Assembly: GCA_902477645.1 (NCBI GenBank)
Contig: CABSIA010000036.1
Coordinates: 1 to 21,407 of the forward strand
Length of the DNA stretch: 21,407 bases
DNA from: an uncultured Prevotella sp.
GTDB taxonomy: Bacteria > Bacteroidota > Bacteroidia > Bacteroidales > Bacteroidaceae
Direction: 5' to 3'
Shown here: positions 1 to 8,127 of the stretch, piece by piece
How positions within the stretch are numbered: the first letter of the stretch is position 1
Layout of the letters: each line of letters starts with the position of its first letter
The notes under the pieces: generated by a model
What the model was told of the DNA's origin: nothing
What the model saw: only the letters and a program-made list of their open reading frames with translations
The model's database searches: none
Program-made: the position numbers and the translations under genes

Positions 1-1038
1 GAGAGTGTCGCATGTGCTTGAGGTGTCGCGCGGTGTGAACTGAAAGTCAACCGACGAGAACATACCCTTGCTTGCTATACGGTTGCTCGACTCCATGTGC
101 GCCGAATAGCTGTAGGGCTGGCCACGCCGCAACTTCAGGTCACTTAGTATAACCCTGGGACGGACAGGACTTTTCTTTCCGTTGAAATATGCTGTGAACC
201 GCCTGCGGGACACGGAGTCGCGGAGTGTCTCCATGAAGCTCTTCCTCAGATTTATTTTTACGTTGCCTATGTACCATTTGCGGAGAGCCTTGTCCGGAAG
301 ATTGTCAGCCAATTGAAAATCTAGCTGCACCTTGCCGGGCACTTTTATGGTGTCGGCAAGATATGATGAATAAGACGGCTGATAATAGAAGTATCCGTTG
401 TCACGAAACAGGTTGCTGATGCGGGTTCGCTCGGCATCGAGAATTGCCACATCAAAAGGAGTGCCGGTCTTTATCTTGGTGTCTTCGGCTGTGGCGGCTA
501 TAAGGCTGTCGGCATCGGTCGGGAAATTGGAATATCTCACGTTGTCTATGGTGAACAGATGTCCGCAGTCTACCTCGTATGCTATCTTTGCCTTTTTCTT
601 GTTTTTCTGTAAAACTTCCTCGTAGCTCACCAAACCGCGGAAATAACCATGGTTGTGGAGCTGCGACTGAGCCACGGTTGCCCTAAGCTCAGGATTTACC
701 CAGCTCATCAGGACGGGCTGATTACCGAATGTCTTCGATACCCATTGCCCGAATTTTGATTTAGAATCGTGGAACGCATTCCATATCCACAGGCTATATG
801 GGAAAGGGGTCTTGTAGTAGCTGCTTCCGAATATGGCACCGTTTGGAGCACAGTCGAGAGCCACAGAAATTTCCTCCTGTGTGGATGTGAAATGGCTGTT
901 TTGCTCGTAATTGGTGTATTTCACCTCTTTCAGGCCAGAGTATAGTCTGTCGCCCTCCGGGATGTCGCTTGTCGATGAGCATGCTACGGCGGCAAGGCAT
1001 GTCAGTGCCGCTATTGTATATTGAAGGTATCTATTCAT
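1..1038 (-). CDS. tamL: TamL: Omp85/BamA-family outer-membrane lipoprotein (5' part, runs off the window edge)
   Basis: The reading frame is open for 346 codons from the ATG at 1038 to base 1, so only the N-terminal part is visible. It begins with a lipoprotein signal peptide (hydrophobic residues 8-19, Cys20 followed by SS) and then IPEGDRLYSG, a sequence typical of Bacteroidota TamA-like lipoproteins. The rest resembles POTRA repeats (e.g. TPFDVAILDAERTRISNLFR, a POTRA-like helix); the beta-barrel should lie outside the window. Known for the family: TamL replaces TamA in Bacteroidota and works with TamB in delivering proteins or lipids to the outer membrane. Its ATG overlaps the tamB stop codon by 8 bases, so the two genes are almost certainly translationally coupled and cotranscribed. 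Inference: a TamA/TamL-type rather than BamA protein, because of the lipobox and the direct link to tamB. Confidence 0.88.
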   Translation of the reverse strand, partial: MNRYLQYTIAALTCLAAVACSSTSDIPEGDRLYSGLKEVKYTNYEQNSHFTSTQEEISVALDCAPNGAIFGSSYYKTPFPYSLWIWNAFHDSKSKFGQWVSKTFGNQPVLMSWVNPELRATVAQSQLHNHGYFRGLVSYEEVLQKNKKKAKIAYEVDCGHLFTIDNVRYSNFPTDADSLIAATAEDTKIKTGTPFDVAILDAERTRISNLFRDNGYFYYQPSYSSYLADTIKVPGKVQLDFQLADNLPDKALRKWYIGNVKINLRKSFMETLRDSVSRRRFTAYFNGKKSPVRPRVILSDLKLRRGQPYSYSAHMESSNRIASKGMFSSVDFQFTPRDTSSTCDTL

Positions 1039-4000
1039 TGTTGTTTACTTTTTTAGTAGAGTCGGCAGGCATTGGAATTGTTGTCCTGTTTTCTTTAAAA
1101 CGGAAAATATCTTTAAACCGCTGCAGTTTTCTTCGCCAGATAAAACCGCCGCCATATTCGCCGATGTTGCCTTCGAGCCAGTCGTAGCTGTCGCGGTTGT
1201 AGAAGAGTTTAAGATATTGTGTGGAGGCGTCGTTGAGCCGGTATTCGAACTGCACGTTGTTGAAGAACGACTCATTCTGGTTTGCCACATCGGAGCCTGT
1301 AGACAGTTTGCCACCTACGATGATACGCAGCCTGTTGTTCCAGAATCTCTTAGAGAACTTGAACGAATAGTCTGTATGCACATTGCCGCTGGCATCGGTA
1401 GTGTTATCGAGTCCGAAGCTGAGGTCGAGTGTACGCAAAGCGTTGCCTGCAATGCCGTTTATCTGGCTCTGTAGGAATGCGCTAAGAGCGGAGTTCATTG
1501 AAAATTTGCCGGTATTCCCGTCTACAAGATACATGCCCGTTGTGAGCATTGTCACAGCAATTTTTCCACGTTCCTCTTTGCTCATGGTGTTCAGCTCATT
1601 GCTTATCGTCATGTCCTGTGGCGCATATATAACGAACTCAAGTCCCATGTCGTTGAGAGTTCTTGTTATGATTACGCCACATTGGAAATCTACCGATCTG
1701 CTTACGCCGTTGTCGTCGGAAACGGATGCCTTTGTCGACTCAAGAGCTGTAATGTTGAGCTTCGGGTTCATGGGGTCGCCAGAGAACTCAACATAGCTGC
1801 CGTCTTGAATGACAAACGTCTTCAATGGAATTACCGGAAGCGAGTATTTCATCTCGCCATTGCTAAGTGTGTATCGTCCGCGTAGCGACAGGTTGTCGAT
1901 ATTGTTGTATCTCATTCTCAGGTCGCCGCCGCCAATCAGGTCAATGTAGTTGGTTTTGTTTGCATTCAGCGCACAGAGAATATGTGCGCTCTCATTGATG
2001 CTGACAGTGAGGTCCATATCAAATCCGGACAATGGCGGGCGGGTTGTCTCCATACTGGCAGAGTCGGCAAAGTTGGTGAATTTCACAAGTTCGTCGAGCT
2101 GGTTGTCGGTTGTGATAGGACTGTCTTTCAGAATATATGTCATATCGGTAGCACCAAGCACATCAAGTTTTCCTCTCATCTGTAAGTTATCCAACGCTCC
2201 CTGCAGACGCCCGTAGAAGTTTACGTATGCTTTTCCATAAGCTTCTGACCTTGAGTTTTCTTTTGCATTAATAAGCAGAAAGTTCTCTGCCCTCAGAATG
2301 ATACTTGCGTACATGTTGTCGAGTTTAGAGAAGTCTACATATCCCGATGCGGTGAGTGGCTTTTCGTTATATGAATACATGGCGAAGTTGTCAAGTCTCA
2401 GTTTGCTTTCAGCTATGGTGACAGGCTTGTTGCCGAATTTCAGCTCAACGCCGTATGGCATGCTGTAAAGGTATGCTGAGTCAAGTGCAATCTCGCCATC
2501 CACTTGTGGCGCATTCATACTGCCTTTTATAGTAAGCTCTCCGTTTCCATATCCCTTCAATCCTAACAGCTGGTCGGGTATGAAACCGTTGGCAAGATAC
2601 AATGGCGTTTTGGTCATCTCGAGCCTTGCATCAATATATCCGTCGCCTTCTGACACGTATGTTCCCGTCAGCGTTCCAACTTCCTCTTGGTCATGCAATA
2701 GTATTCCGTCTATATAGTGTGAGCCGTCAGGTCGTGGCATGTATGTAAACTCGGTGCCTACATTGCCCATCTTGCATCCCTCATAGATGAGGTCGTCAAT
2801 ATTGAGCGACGACGACAGCGACAACTCGTCCTTTGTCTGAATGGCATGGAAGTCGCCGTAGAGTATGCCTGTCATGTTAGGCGTGAAAGGCAATATGGCA
2901 AAAATATCGTCCATGTCAAGCCTGTTTACACTAAGTGTAATGTCTTGAAGCGCATCAAGGTTCTCATCGTTTGTATATACCTGAAAACCAGTACCGTCAG
3001 CAGCCTTCAGCTTCAGGTCGGCAGACACTCTGGTACTGTCTGACAGCAGAATATAGTTGCCCTTGTTTATATTAAAATTTTTATATCCCAATATGGCATC
3101 GTTTCCTGTGAAAGATATTCTTAACCCGTTGTCTTCCATATTTGCCGACAAACTTGCCGACAGGCCTAAGCGGTTTTTCCAGTCGTAAAGTTTCGGCGTA
3201 AGAGTGGTGCCACGCTCTGTCAGCGTGCCGTCGATGATGGCGTTGAACACGTAATCAGGGTTATCCTTGTTGTTCTTAACCTGCAACTGATAAGTAACAC
3301 CATTCTCATCGGAATTGATATTGAACCTTGTCTCGTCAATGAGTATCTTGTTGACATACATTGTGTTGGCTGCAAAGAAACCGTCCATGCCGCCTGTGGG
3401 CGATGAAGTAAGGGCTACGTTCAGGCTGCCGTATTCAAGCCCGTATCTTTTCAGAAGCCTTGCGAAAATATTTTCTTTTCCAGCCTTCAGCTTAATTCTG
3501 GCCTCAGGTAGCCGCTCTCTCAATCTGGTCTGGTCTATGTAGCGGTCTTTCATCTGTTTCATGGTCTCTTCTGCCACATCCATTATTTGTGTCATAACTT
3601 TTTCGTAGCTTCCACTGGCATCCATGTCGAGATTGAAATCGCCGCAGTTAACAATGGCGTGTGTGGTGTCTTCCATGGCTATGATATCCATGTCGATATC
3701 CTCAGGACGGTATTCGCCGTCCTTATCCTGTAGCCAGATGTCTCCAATTGTGCCCTGTAGTTTATGGTTGGCTTTCAGGTCTGAGCTTATGTCGAGATGT
3801 GTGCATGTGCTGACTTTCAACGGGCTTTCCACAATCTTCATCTTAAACAGGTCGAGTTCGTGGAGCTGGCATGCAAGAGTGGCACTAATCTTCTTGCCAT
3901 TTGTAAGTGCGTCAAATGTGATGTTTCCGTTAATGGCTTTGTTGCTGCTTGTTATGTCGGCAGCTATATTTCCGTTCTTAATTTCTGCTTGTCCCCTGAT

Positions 4001-5644
4001 ACCGTCGAGGTTGTAGTCTTTATAACTGAATTTCTTAAGGTCTATATTGGCAAGCAGTTTGGTTCTTGGCGACATTATGTCGAACCCCTTGCCGTCAATG
4101 TCTATGCTGGCAGTAAGTGGCGACAGTCCAAGTCCACGTGTGAAATGCTGCAGTTGCAGGTTGTTGGCTATAAGTTTTGTGGTGTATGAGTTGTCTGCAA
4201 GGTTTATTGAGGCATTGCCGTTTACGCAACCTTTACCCTCAGTAGCCTTGAACTTAGCCGAATATTTTTGTCCGTCTATGCTGGCGTCACCCTTTATAGC
4301 TATGCCGCTGGGTATGCTCATCATAGCTGCAACGTTTTTGTCGAGTAGGGTAGTGACGAACTTCAGATTTTGTGAATGGGCTTCAAAATCTACATTTGCC
4401 AATAGGCGGCCCATATCGTTGAGGTTTGCCATTTGCCCTTTGGCACTTGCCTTTATAGCCGAAGGAAGTTCGATTTTCAACTCATCGAGAGCCATTCTCT
4501 GCATGTTGCCGTGCGCAATGGCACTTACCGTCAGCTGGCTATAAGGCCACTGACGCTTAAACTCGGCAGGCATGTCTTCCATAAAAACCATCAGGTCTTT
4601 CTTTCCCAGAGCACCTTTCGCATACAGATGCAGCTGCCCTGGAGCTTTGTCATCAAAGGCATTTAGATCCATTATGAGTTTCGCCGTCAGTTCTGAGTTC
4701 CGGGTAACAGCTTTAACATCAGGCAGTTTCAACTGCAGCGAGTCCATTGAGACTTTGCCTGTTATGTTGCTTACCGACAGGCCGCACTTTTCTTTAAATG
4801 CACAGGCGGCAATATTCATTGTTAAATCGGGCGCACGGAACGAAAGGTCTTTTATAGCTAAGGCTACATCATTGAGCTTTATATGGTTTACGTCGAAGCC
4901 TTTCACGCTTTGAGCCGATGGAATGTCGTATGCAATCATACCATTCCATTCGAACACGTTTATTTTGTATATAGCATCGTGAAGGTCGAAAAATCCACCT
5001 GTTACCGAGGCATTATCGAACCCTGCGGCTATCCTCATGCTGTCGCCAGGCATGGAAATTGCAACTTTTGTATTTTCTAATGACAGTTTGCCGACATTTA
5101 TCTTCCAAAAGTTCTCGCTTGTTGTTGTGTCTTCAGGCACGCTGTCGTTCATAGCCACAGAAATGTTGGCGGTGCTGACAACGGCATCGTCGATGTTAAC
5201 AGTCTCCGCAGACAGGTCTATACCGTGAGCTTTCAGATTCAGCTGCCCTATGTCGCCTTTCACTACAGCCTGTGGAACAAAATCTGTGGTGTTTACCTTC
5301 ATGCCGCTTAAAGTCAGCTCGTCTATCTCTACTTGACCTCTAAATAAAGGTAGCAGTTGCACGTCGACAACTATTTTTTTGATACAGGCAACGGTATCAG
5401 CCTTGTTGCCATTGTCGGTTGAAGGCTTAATAACTTTTACGCCTTCAACTCCCAAATCGAGTGGAAATACCAATTTTACCTTGTCTATGGTTATTTCCAT
5501 TCCTGATTCCTCAGAAGCATATTCTGCCACTTGCTTTACAACCCAATTCTGGAAAGGTGGAAAGTAAAACAACAGGGACAATAAAACTGTCAGAACTATT
5601 GGTATTGCCAGTACTAAGCCTAAACTTCTGAGATATTTTTTCAT
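1031..5644 (-). CDS. tamB: TamB: inner-membrane-anchored translocation and assembly module protein (DUF490)
   Basis: A 1537-residue protein with one N-terminal membrane anchor (about residues 6-28, rich in Leu/Val/Ile) followed by a very long beta-rich, AsmA-like body and a C-terminal DUF490-type domain (roughly the last 400 residues; e.g. GEMKYSLPVIPLKTFVIQDG, FSGDPMNPKLNITA and a final strand-rich segment ending in GGGFIWRRKLQRF). Known for the family: TamB spans the periplasm as a hydrophobic groove, contacts the Omp85 partner through its C terminus and is implicated in phospholipid transport and outer-membrane assembly. I chose the ATG at 5644 rather than the upstream in-frame GTG at 5671 because it places MKK directly before the membrane anchor. 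The gene follows the pseudouridine synthase gene by 66 bp and overlaps tamL by 8 bp. A tiny upstream ORF and a hairpin precede it (listed separately). Confidence 0.93.
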   Translation of the reverse strand: MKKYLRSLGLVLAIPIVLTVLLSLLFYFPPFQNWVVKQVAEYASEESGMEITIDKVKLVFPLDLGVEGVKVIKPSTDNGNKADTVACIKKIVVDVQLLPLFRGQVEIDELTLSGMKVNTTDFVPQAVVKGDIGQLNLKAHGIDLSAETVNIDDAVVSTANISVAMNDSVPEDTTTSENFWKINVGKLSLENTKVAISMPGDSMRIAAGFDNASVTGGFFDLHDAIYKINVFEWNGMIAYDIPSAQSVKGFDVNHIKLNDVALAIKDLSFRAPDLTMNIAACAFKEKCGLSVSNITGKVSMDSLQLKLPDVKAVTRNSELTAKLIMDLNAFDDKAPGQLHLYAKGALGKKDLMVFMEDMPAEFKRQWPYSQLTVSAIAHGNMQRMALDELKIELPSAIKASAKGQMANLNDMGRLLANVDFEAHSQNLKFVTTLLDKNVAAMMSIPSGIAIKGDASIDGQKYSAKFKATEGKGCVNGNASINLADNSYTTKLIANNLQLQHFTRGLGLSPLTASIDIDGKGFDIMSPRTKLLANIDLKKFSYKDYNLDGIRGQAEIKNGNIAADITSSNKAINGNITFDALTNGKKISATLACQLHELDLFKMKIVESPLKVSTCTHLDISSDLKANHKLQGTIGDIWLQDKDGEYRPEDIDMDIIAMEDTTHAIVNCGDFNLDMDASGSYEKVMTQIMDVAEETMKQMKDRYIDQTRLRERLPEARIKLKAGKENIFARLLKRYGLEYGSLNVALTSSPTGGMDGFFAANTMYVNKILIDETRFNINSDENGVTYQLQVKNNKDNPDYVFNAIIDGTLTERGTTLTPKLYDWKNRLGLSASLSANMEDNGLRISFTGNDAILGYKNFNINKGNYILLSDSTRVSADLKLKAADGTGFQVYTNDENLDALQDITLSVNRLDMDDIFAILPFTPNMTGILYGDFHAIQTKDELSLSSSLNIDDLIYEGCKMGNVGTEFTYMPRPDGSHYIDGILLHDQEEVGTLTGTYVSEGDGYIDARLEMTKTPLYLANGFIPDQLLGLKGYGNGELTIKGSMNAPQVDGEIALDSAYLYSMPYGVELKFGNKPVTIAESKLRLDNFAMYSYNEKPLTASGYVDFSKLDNMYASIILRAENFLLINAKENSRSEAYGKAYVNFYGRLQGALDNLQMRGKLDVLGATDMTYILKDSPITTDNQLDELVKFTNFADSASMETTRPPLSGFDMDLTVSINESAHILCALNANKTNYIDLIGGGDLRMRYNNIDNLSLRGRYTLSNGEMKYSLPVIPLKTFVIQDGSYVEFSGDPMNPKLNITALESTKASVSDDNGVSRSVDFQCGVIITRTLNDMGLEFVIYAPQDMTISNELNTMSKEERGKIAVTMLTTGMYLVDGNTGKFSMNSALSAFLQSQINGIAGNALRTLDLSFGLDNTTDASGNVHTDYSFKFSKRFWNNRLRIIVGGKLSTGSDVANQNESFFNNVQFEYRLNDASTQYLKLFYNRDSYDWLEGNIGEYGGGFIWRRKLQRFKDIFRFKENRTTIPMPADSTKKVNNNE

Positions 5645-5655
5645 TCGTAATACAT
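5641..5655 (-). other. Four-codon upstream ORF (M-Y-Y-E-stop) overlapping the tamB start
   Basis: ATG at 5655 is followed by TAT TAC GAA and TGA; the TGA shares bases with the tamB ATG (an ATGA overlap at 5644-5641). A strong Shine-Dalgarno-like GAGGAG lies 8 nt upstream of this ATG (5669-5664), but 19 nt upstream of the tamB ATG. Ribosomes may therefore start on the mini-ORF and re-initiate on tamB. What is seen is only the layout; its use is an inference. Confidence 0.4.
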
Positions 5656-5663
5656 TAAGTCTG

Positions 5664-5683
5664 CTCCTCACATTGCAGAGGAG
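5664..5683 (-). promoter_or_regulatory. Leader hairpin masking a GAGGAG ribosome-binding sequence upstream of tamB
   Basis: In the minus-strand transcript CUCCUC (5683-5678) can pair with GAGGAG (5669-5664) across an 8-nt loop. No U-run follows on the transcribed strand, so it is not a terminator for the upstream gene. It could hide the only purine-rich ribosome-binding sequence of the tamB leader. Bacteroidota mRNAs often do not rely on Shine-Dalgarno pairing, so its effect is uncertain. Confidence 0.4.
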
Positions 5684-5710
5684 AGTATTTTTTGTTATAA
5701 ATGGCGGGTG

Positions 5711-6406
5711 CTATAATTTTCCTGTCGGACTGGTTACTTGGCTGTACAATGCTTGCCACAGATTGTCGTCAGGTATGGGAGAGTCGATAGATATTGGAAT
5801 TTTTGATACAGGATGTATCAGTTCCACATGTCTTGACAGCAGCGATATGCTGCCGTCTGGATTAGAGCGCTTTGCTCCATATTTCAGGTCGCCTTTTATA
5901 GCACATCCAATATGTGCCAACTGGCTTCTTATCTGGTGGTGTCTGCCTGTCAGCAGCTCAACCTCTACGAGAGTGTAGTTGTCTGTCTTGGCAAGAGTCT
6001 TGTGTCTAAGCTTTGCCTTCTTCGAACCTGGCACCTCGTGGTCGTATACATAGGTCTTGTTTTGTTTTTCGTTCCTCACAAGCCAGTTTTCAAGTTCTCC
6101 TGCAGGCTTTGGGGGAGCGTTTTTTGTTATAGCCCAATAGGTTTTGTGCACTTCACCAGTTCTGAACATCTCGTTGAGCCTCGACAGTGCCTTCGATGTC
6201 TTTGCAAACACCACAAGCCCCGAAACCGGGCGGTCAAGGCGATGTACAACGCCAAGGAACACATTCCCCGGCTTTTGGTATTTCTCCTTGATATATTCCT
6301 TTACTGTCTCAGATAATGGCTTGTCTCCGGTCTTGTCACCTTGGACAATCTCGCCACTCTCTTTATAGACTATGATGATGTGGTTATCCTCGTAGACTAC
6401 TTGCAT
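5711..6406 (-). CDS. RluA-family RNA pseudouridine synthase
   Basis: A 231-residue protein of the RluA/RluC/RluD class. The catalytic motif HRLDRPVSG is at residues 55-63 with the nucleophile Asp58, followed by LVVFAKT. The RluA-type motif RHHQIRSQLAHIG and a late SLLSRHVELIHP segment are also present. There is no N-terminal S4 domain, so it is a short RluA-like form; the exact rRNA or tRNA uridine cannot be told from sequence. I start at the ATG at 6406 (MQVVYEDNHIIIVYK) because family members begin just before this VYEDNHIIVV-like strand; the longer in-frame extension to 6502 is translated from the repeat element at 6425-6521 and is not credible. It lies between fabG (120 bp upstream) and tamB (66 bp downstream), probably in the same transcript. 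Confidence 0.93.
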   Translation of the reverse strand: MQVVYEDNHIIIVYKESGEIVQGDKTGDKPLSETVKEYIKEKYQKPGNVFLGVVHRLDRPVSGLVVFAKTSKALSRLNEMFRTGEVHKTYWAITKNAPPKPAGELENWLVRNEKQNKTYVYDHEVPGSKKAKLRHKTLAKTDNYTLVEVELLTGRHHQIRSQLAHIGCAIKGDLKYGAKRSNPDGSISLLSRHVELIHPVSKIPISIDSPIPDDNLWQALYSQVTSPTGKL

Positions 6407-6424
6407 ATTTATGTTATAGTTTGC

Positions 6425-6521
6425 AAGTTGACGAGTAAATAAGTTAACAGGCAAACAAGTTAATACCTCAAATGTGTAAGTAACAACCCGTAAACTTGTC
6501 AACTCATTTACTCGCCAACTT
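6425..6521. repeat. Intergenic hairpin of the AGTTGACG/AGTAAACA octamer family (copy A)
   Basis: Outer arms 6425-6451 and 6495-6521 are 27-nt imperfect inverted repeats with 4 mismatches. Three of the four are G-U wobble pairs in the minus-strand transcript, so the RNA helix is nearly complete on the transcribed strand. The left arm reads as degenerate 8-mers: AGTTGACG, AGTAAATA, AGTTAACA, GGCAAACA, AGTTAATA. The element begins 5 nt after the fabG stop codon and ends 18 nt before the pseudouridine synthase start. Related copies are at 11543-11659 and 13351-13426. Confidence 0.85.
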
Positions 6522-6526
6522 AAAAA

Positions 6527-7285
6527 TTACATGTTCATACCACCGTCAATCTGTATAACCTGTCCGCTGACATAGCTTGACATGTCAGAGGCAAGGAACA
6601 GGCAAACATTGGCGATATCCTCAACCTGTCCGCCACGGCGAAGTGGTATTTTCTTCATCCAGTCTTTGCGGATTTCCTCAGGAAGCTGAGCGGTCATGGC
6701 TGTCTCGATAAAACCTGGAGCAACAGCATTTGCACGGACACCCTTTGGACCAAGCTCTTGGGCGATAGACTTTGCAAGACCAATCATCCCGGCCTTTGAT
6801 GCGGAATAGTTGCACTGGCCTGCATTGCCGTGTACACCAACAACACTCGACATGTTGATGATTGAGCCACCACGCTGGCGGAGCATGATTGGAGCACAAG
6901 CATGAATAAAATTGAATGCGCTCTTCAAGTTCACATTCAACACAGCATCCCACTGAGCCTCAGACATACGGAGCATAAGTCCGTCCTTGGTTATGCCAGC
7001 GTTGTTTACGAGAATATCGATTGTTCCGAAGTCCTCCTTAATTTTGTTTACAACAGCCTCTGTCTCTGCAAAGTCAGCTGCGTTACCAGCGTATGCATTG
7101 CACTTCACGCCGAGAGCCTCAATCTCCTTGCGGGTAGCCTCAAGGCCAGCCTGCATGTCGTCGTTGAGTACAAGGTCGGTGAAGGCAATGTTAGCACCTT
7201 CTTTTGCAAACTTCATGGCAACGGCCTTGCCGATACCACGTGCGGCACCTGTGATAAGTGCTGTCTTACCTGTCAGTAATCCCAT
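6527..7285 (-). CDS. fabG: 3-oxoacyl-[acyl-carrier-protein] reductase
   Basis: A 252-residue short-chain dehydrogenase, full length for FabG. It has the NADPH-binding TGAARGIG motif at 12-19, NNAG at 94-97, the catalytic Ser147 (NMSSVVG), and Tyr160/Lys164 (YSASK), plus the FabG-typical ITKDGLMLRM and the C-terminal GQVIQIDGGMNM. It reduces 3-oxoacyl-ACP to 3-hydroxyacyl-ACP in each cycle of type II fatty acid elongation in the cytoplasm. The ATG at 7285 follows an AT-rich leader. It lies 43 bp downstream of the TetR gene with no separate promoter seen, so the two are probably one operon, and the TetR protein is likely to control fabG. The stop codon is directly followed by the hairpin repeat at 6425-6521. 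Confidence 0.95.
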   Translation of the reverse strand: MGLLTGKTALITGAARGIGKAVAMKFAKEGANIAFTDLVLNDDMQAGLEATRKEIEALGVKCNAYAGNAADFAETEAVVNKIKEDFGTIDILVNNAGITKDGLMLRMSEAQWDAVLNVNLKSAFNFIHACAPIMLRQRGGSIINMSSVVGVHGNAGQCNYSASKAGMIGLAKSIAQELGPKGVRANAVAPGFIETAMTAQLPEEIRKDWMKKIPLRRGGQVEDIANVCLFLASDMSSYVSGQVIQIDGGMNM

Positions 7286-7328
7286 TGTTAATCTTTTATT
7301 TTAAAATGTTAATACGTTAAATTAAAAT

Positions 7329-7925
7329 TTATTTCGTCAGTCCACGTTTACCCAATGCGCCATATACGACCTTGGCAACGAGCGGCTTGCTCGACTCCTC
7401 TGTCAGTCCATGCCCCAAACGGCCATATATAAACGGCACCTCAAGTCCCTTAATACAATAGTGGGTGATGTCGGCAACCAATTCTATGTCGTCCAGGTCG
7501 AACTCCCCCTCGGCAACCCCTTCGGCATATACCTTTCTGAAAAGTTCCATCTCGTCCTCATCAAAATTCTTCCTGACCTTTTCTACTGTCCAGATATTGC
7601 GGAAAAACTCTGCTCTAAGATTGCCGTTACGGACAACGGTCTCGCGTATCATGCTCAAATGTGTGTAAATAAGCTCTATGATTTTGTCTTGCGGCTTAAT
7701 CTTTTTCGCCGCCACCTCATCGAGCTTATCGCTCAAACGTTCAAGCTCCGACTCAATCACCGCATTATACACATCCTCTTTCCTGTTAAAATATGTATAT
7801 AATGTTCTGCGGCCTTTGCCTGAGGCTTGGGCGATATCATTCATTGTGGTGTTGGCAACACCGTTTTTTGCAAATAATTGGCGTGCAACATCTACAAGCG
7901 TCTGTCGTGTTTTTGAGATTGACAT
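7329..7925 (-). CDS. TetR/AcrR-family transcriptional regulator
   Basis: A 198-residue all-helical protein with an N-terminal TetR helix-turn-helix (about residues 8-54: RQTLVDVARQLFAKNGV, then TTMNDIAQASGKGRRTLYTY and FNRKEDVY). The C-terminal ligand-binding part is not assignable to a subfamily. The start at 7925 is supported by AGGAGAG at 7936-7930, 4 nt upstream; the longer form from 7955 would place that site inside the coding region. A consensus promoter and a 9-bp palindrome overlapping it lie just upstream, so autoregulation is likely. Its close link to fabG suggests that it senses a fatty acid or acyl compound and tunes lipid synthesis, as FabR/FadR-type TetR proteins do elsewhere; that is inference. 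Confidence 0.9.
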   Translation of the reverse strand: MSISKTRQTLVDVARQLFAKNGVANTTMNDIAQASGKGRRTLYTYFNRKEDVYNAVIESELERLSDKLDEVAAKKIKPQDKIIELIYTHLSMIRETVVRNGNLRAEFFRNIWTVEKVRKNFDEDEMELFRKVYAEGVAEGEFDLDDIELVADITHYCIKGLEVPFIYGRLGHGLTEESSKPLVAKVVYGALGKRGLTK

Positions 7926-7929
7926 ATAA

Positions 7930-7936
7930 CTCTCCT
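7930..7936 (-). promoter_or_regulatory. Ribosome-binding site deciding the TetR start
   Basis: AGGAGAG followed by TTAT and the ATG at 7925. It is one of few clear Shine-Dalgarno sequences in the window and favours the shorter TetR reading. Confidence 0.7.
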
Positions 7937-7945
7937 TTTCTTTTG

Positions 7946-7976
7946 TTTTGCACAATACATATTGGTATGTGCAAAA
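7946..7976 (-). promoter_or_regulatory. Palindromic operator candidate for the TetR regulator
   Basis: TTTTGCACA (7946-7954) and its inverse TGTGCAAAA (7968-7976) are perfect 9-bp arms; an inner AATAC/GTAT pair adds partial symmetry. The right arm shares its TTTTG with the -7 element of the TetR promoter (7972-7979) and the palindrome covers the expected transcription start. TetR proteins typically bind palindromes of this kind over their own promoter. The binding itself is inferred. Confidence 0.6.
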
Positions 7977-8003
7977 GTAAAAGATTTATTCGAAATGAGC
8001 AAA
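7972..8003 (-). promoter_or_regulatory. Bacteroidota-type promoter for tetR-fabG
   Basis: On the minus strand TTTG (8003-8000), a 20-nt spacer, then TACTTTTG (7979-7972), a full match to the TTTG/TAnnTTTG consensus of the Bacteroidota primary sigma factor. It gives a leader of about 40 nt before the TetR start. Confidence 0.75.
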
Positions 8004-8059
8004 TAAAATCAACAAAAACAGGCTTTTTATGCTTTATTTGTAAAAAAGTAGCTTAAATA

Positions 8060-8091
8060 TTTGGCCAGTTAAAATAAAAGCCGTAACTTTG
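8060..8091 (+). promoter_or_regulatory. Bacteroidota-type promoter for the initiator tRNA
   Basis: TTTG (8060-8063), a 20-nt spacer, then TAACTTTG (8084-8091), again a full consensus match. Transcription should start near 8098, about 30 nt before the mature tRNA. It diverges from the TetR promoter, with 56 bp between the two -33 boxes. Confidence 0.78.
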
Positions 8092-8127
8092 CACTCGCAA
8101 TTCAGAAATAACTGATATTCTTAACAT

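Noticed and set aside
794..1000. 68-residue minus-strand frame inside the tamL region
   Set aside because: It lies in another frame of tamL, whose own frame is continuous from 1038 to base 1 with a lipobox and TamL-like sequence.
5664..5683. Terminator after the pseudouridine synthase gene
   Set aside because: The T-run is on the wrong side of the hairpin for the minus-strand transcript; on the plus strand there is no gene to terminate.
6407..6502. Longer N terminus for the pseudouridine synthase
   Set aside because: The extra 32 residues are translated from repeat copy A (containing LFTRQL, as in the false extension of the transporter at 13345-13383) and do not belong to the family.
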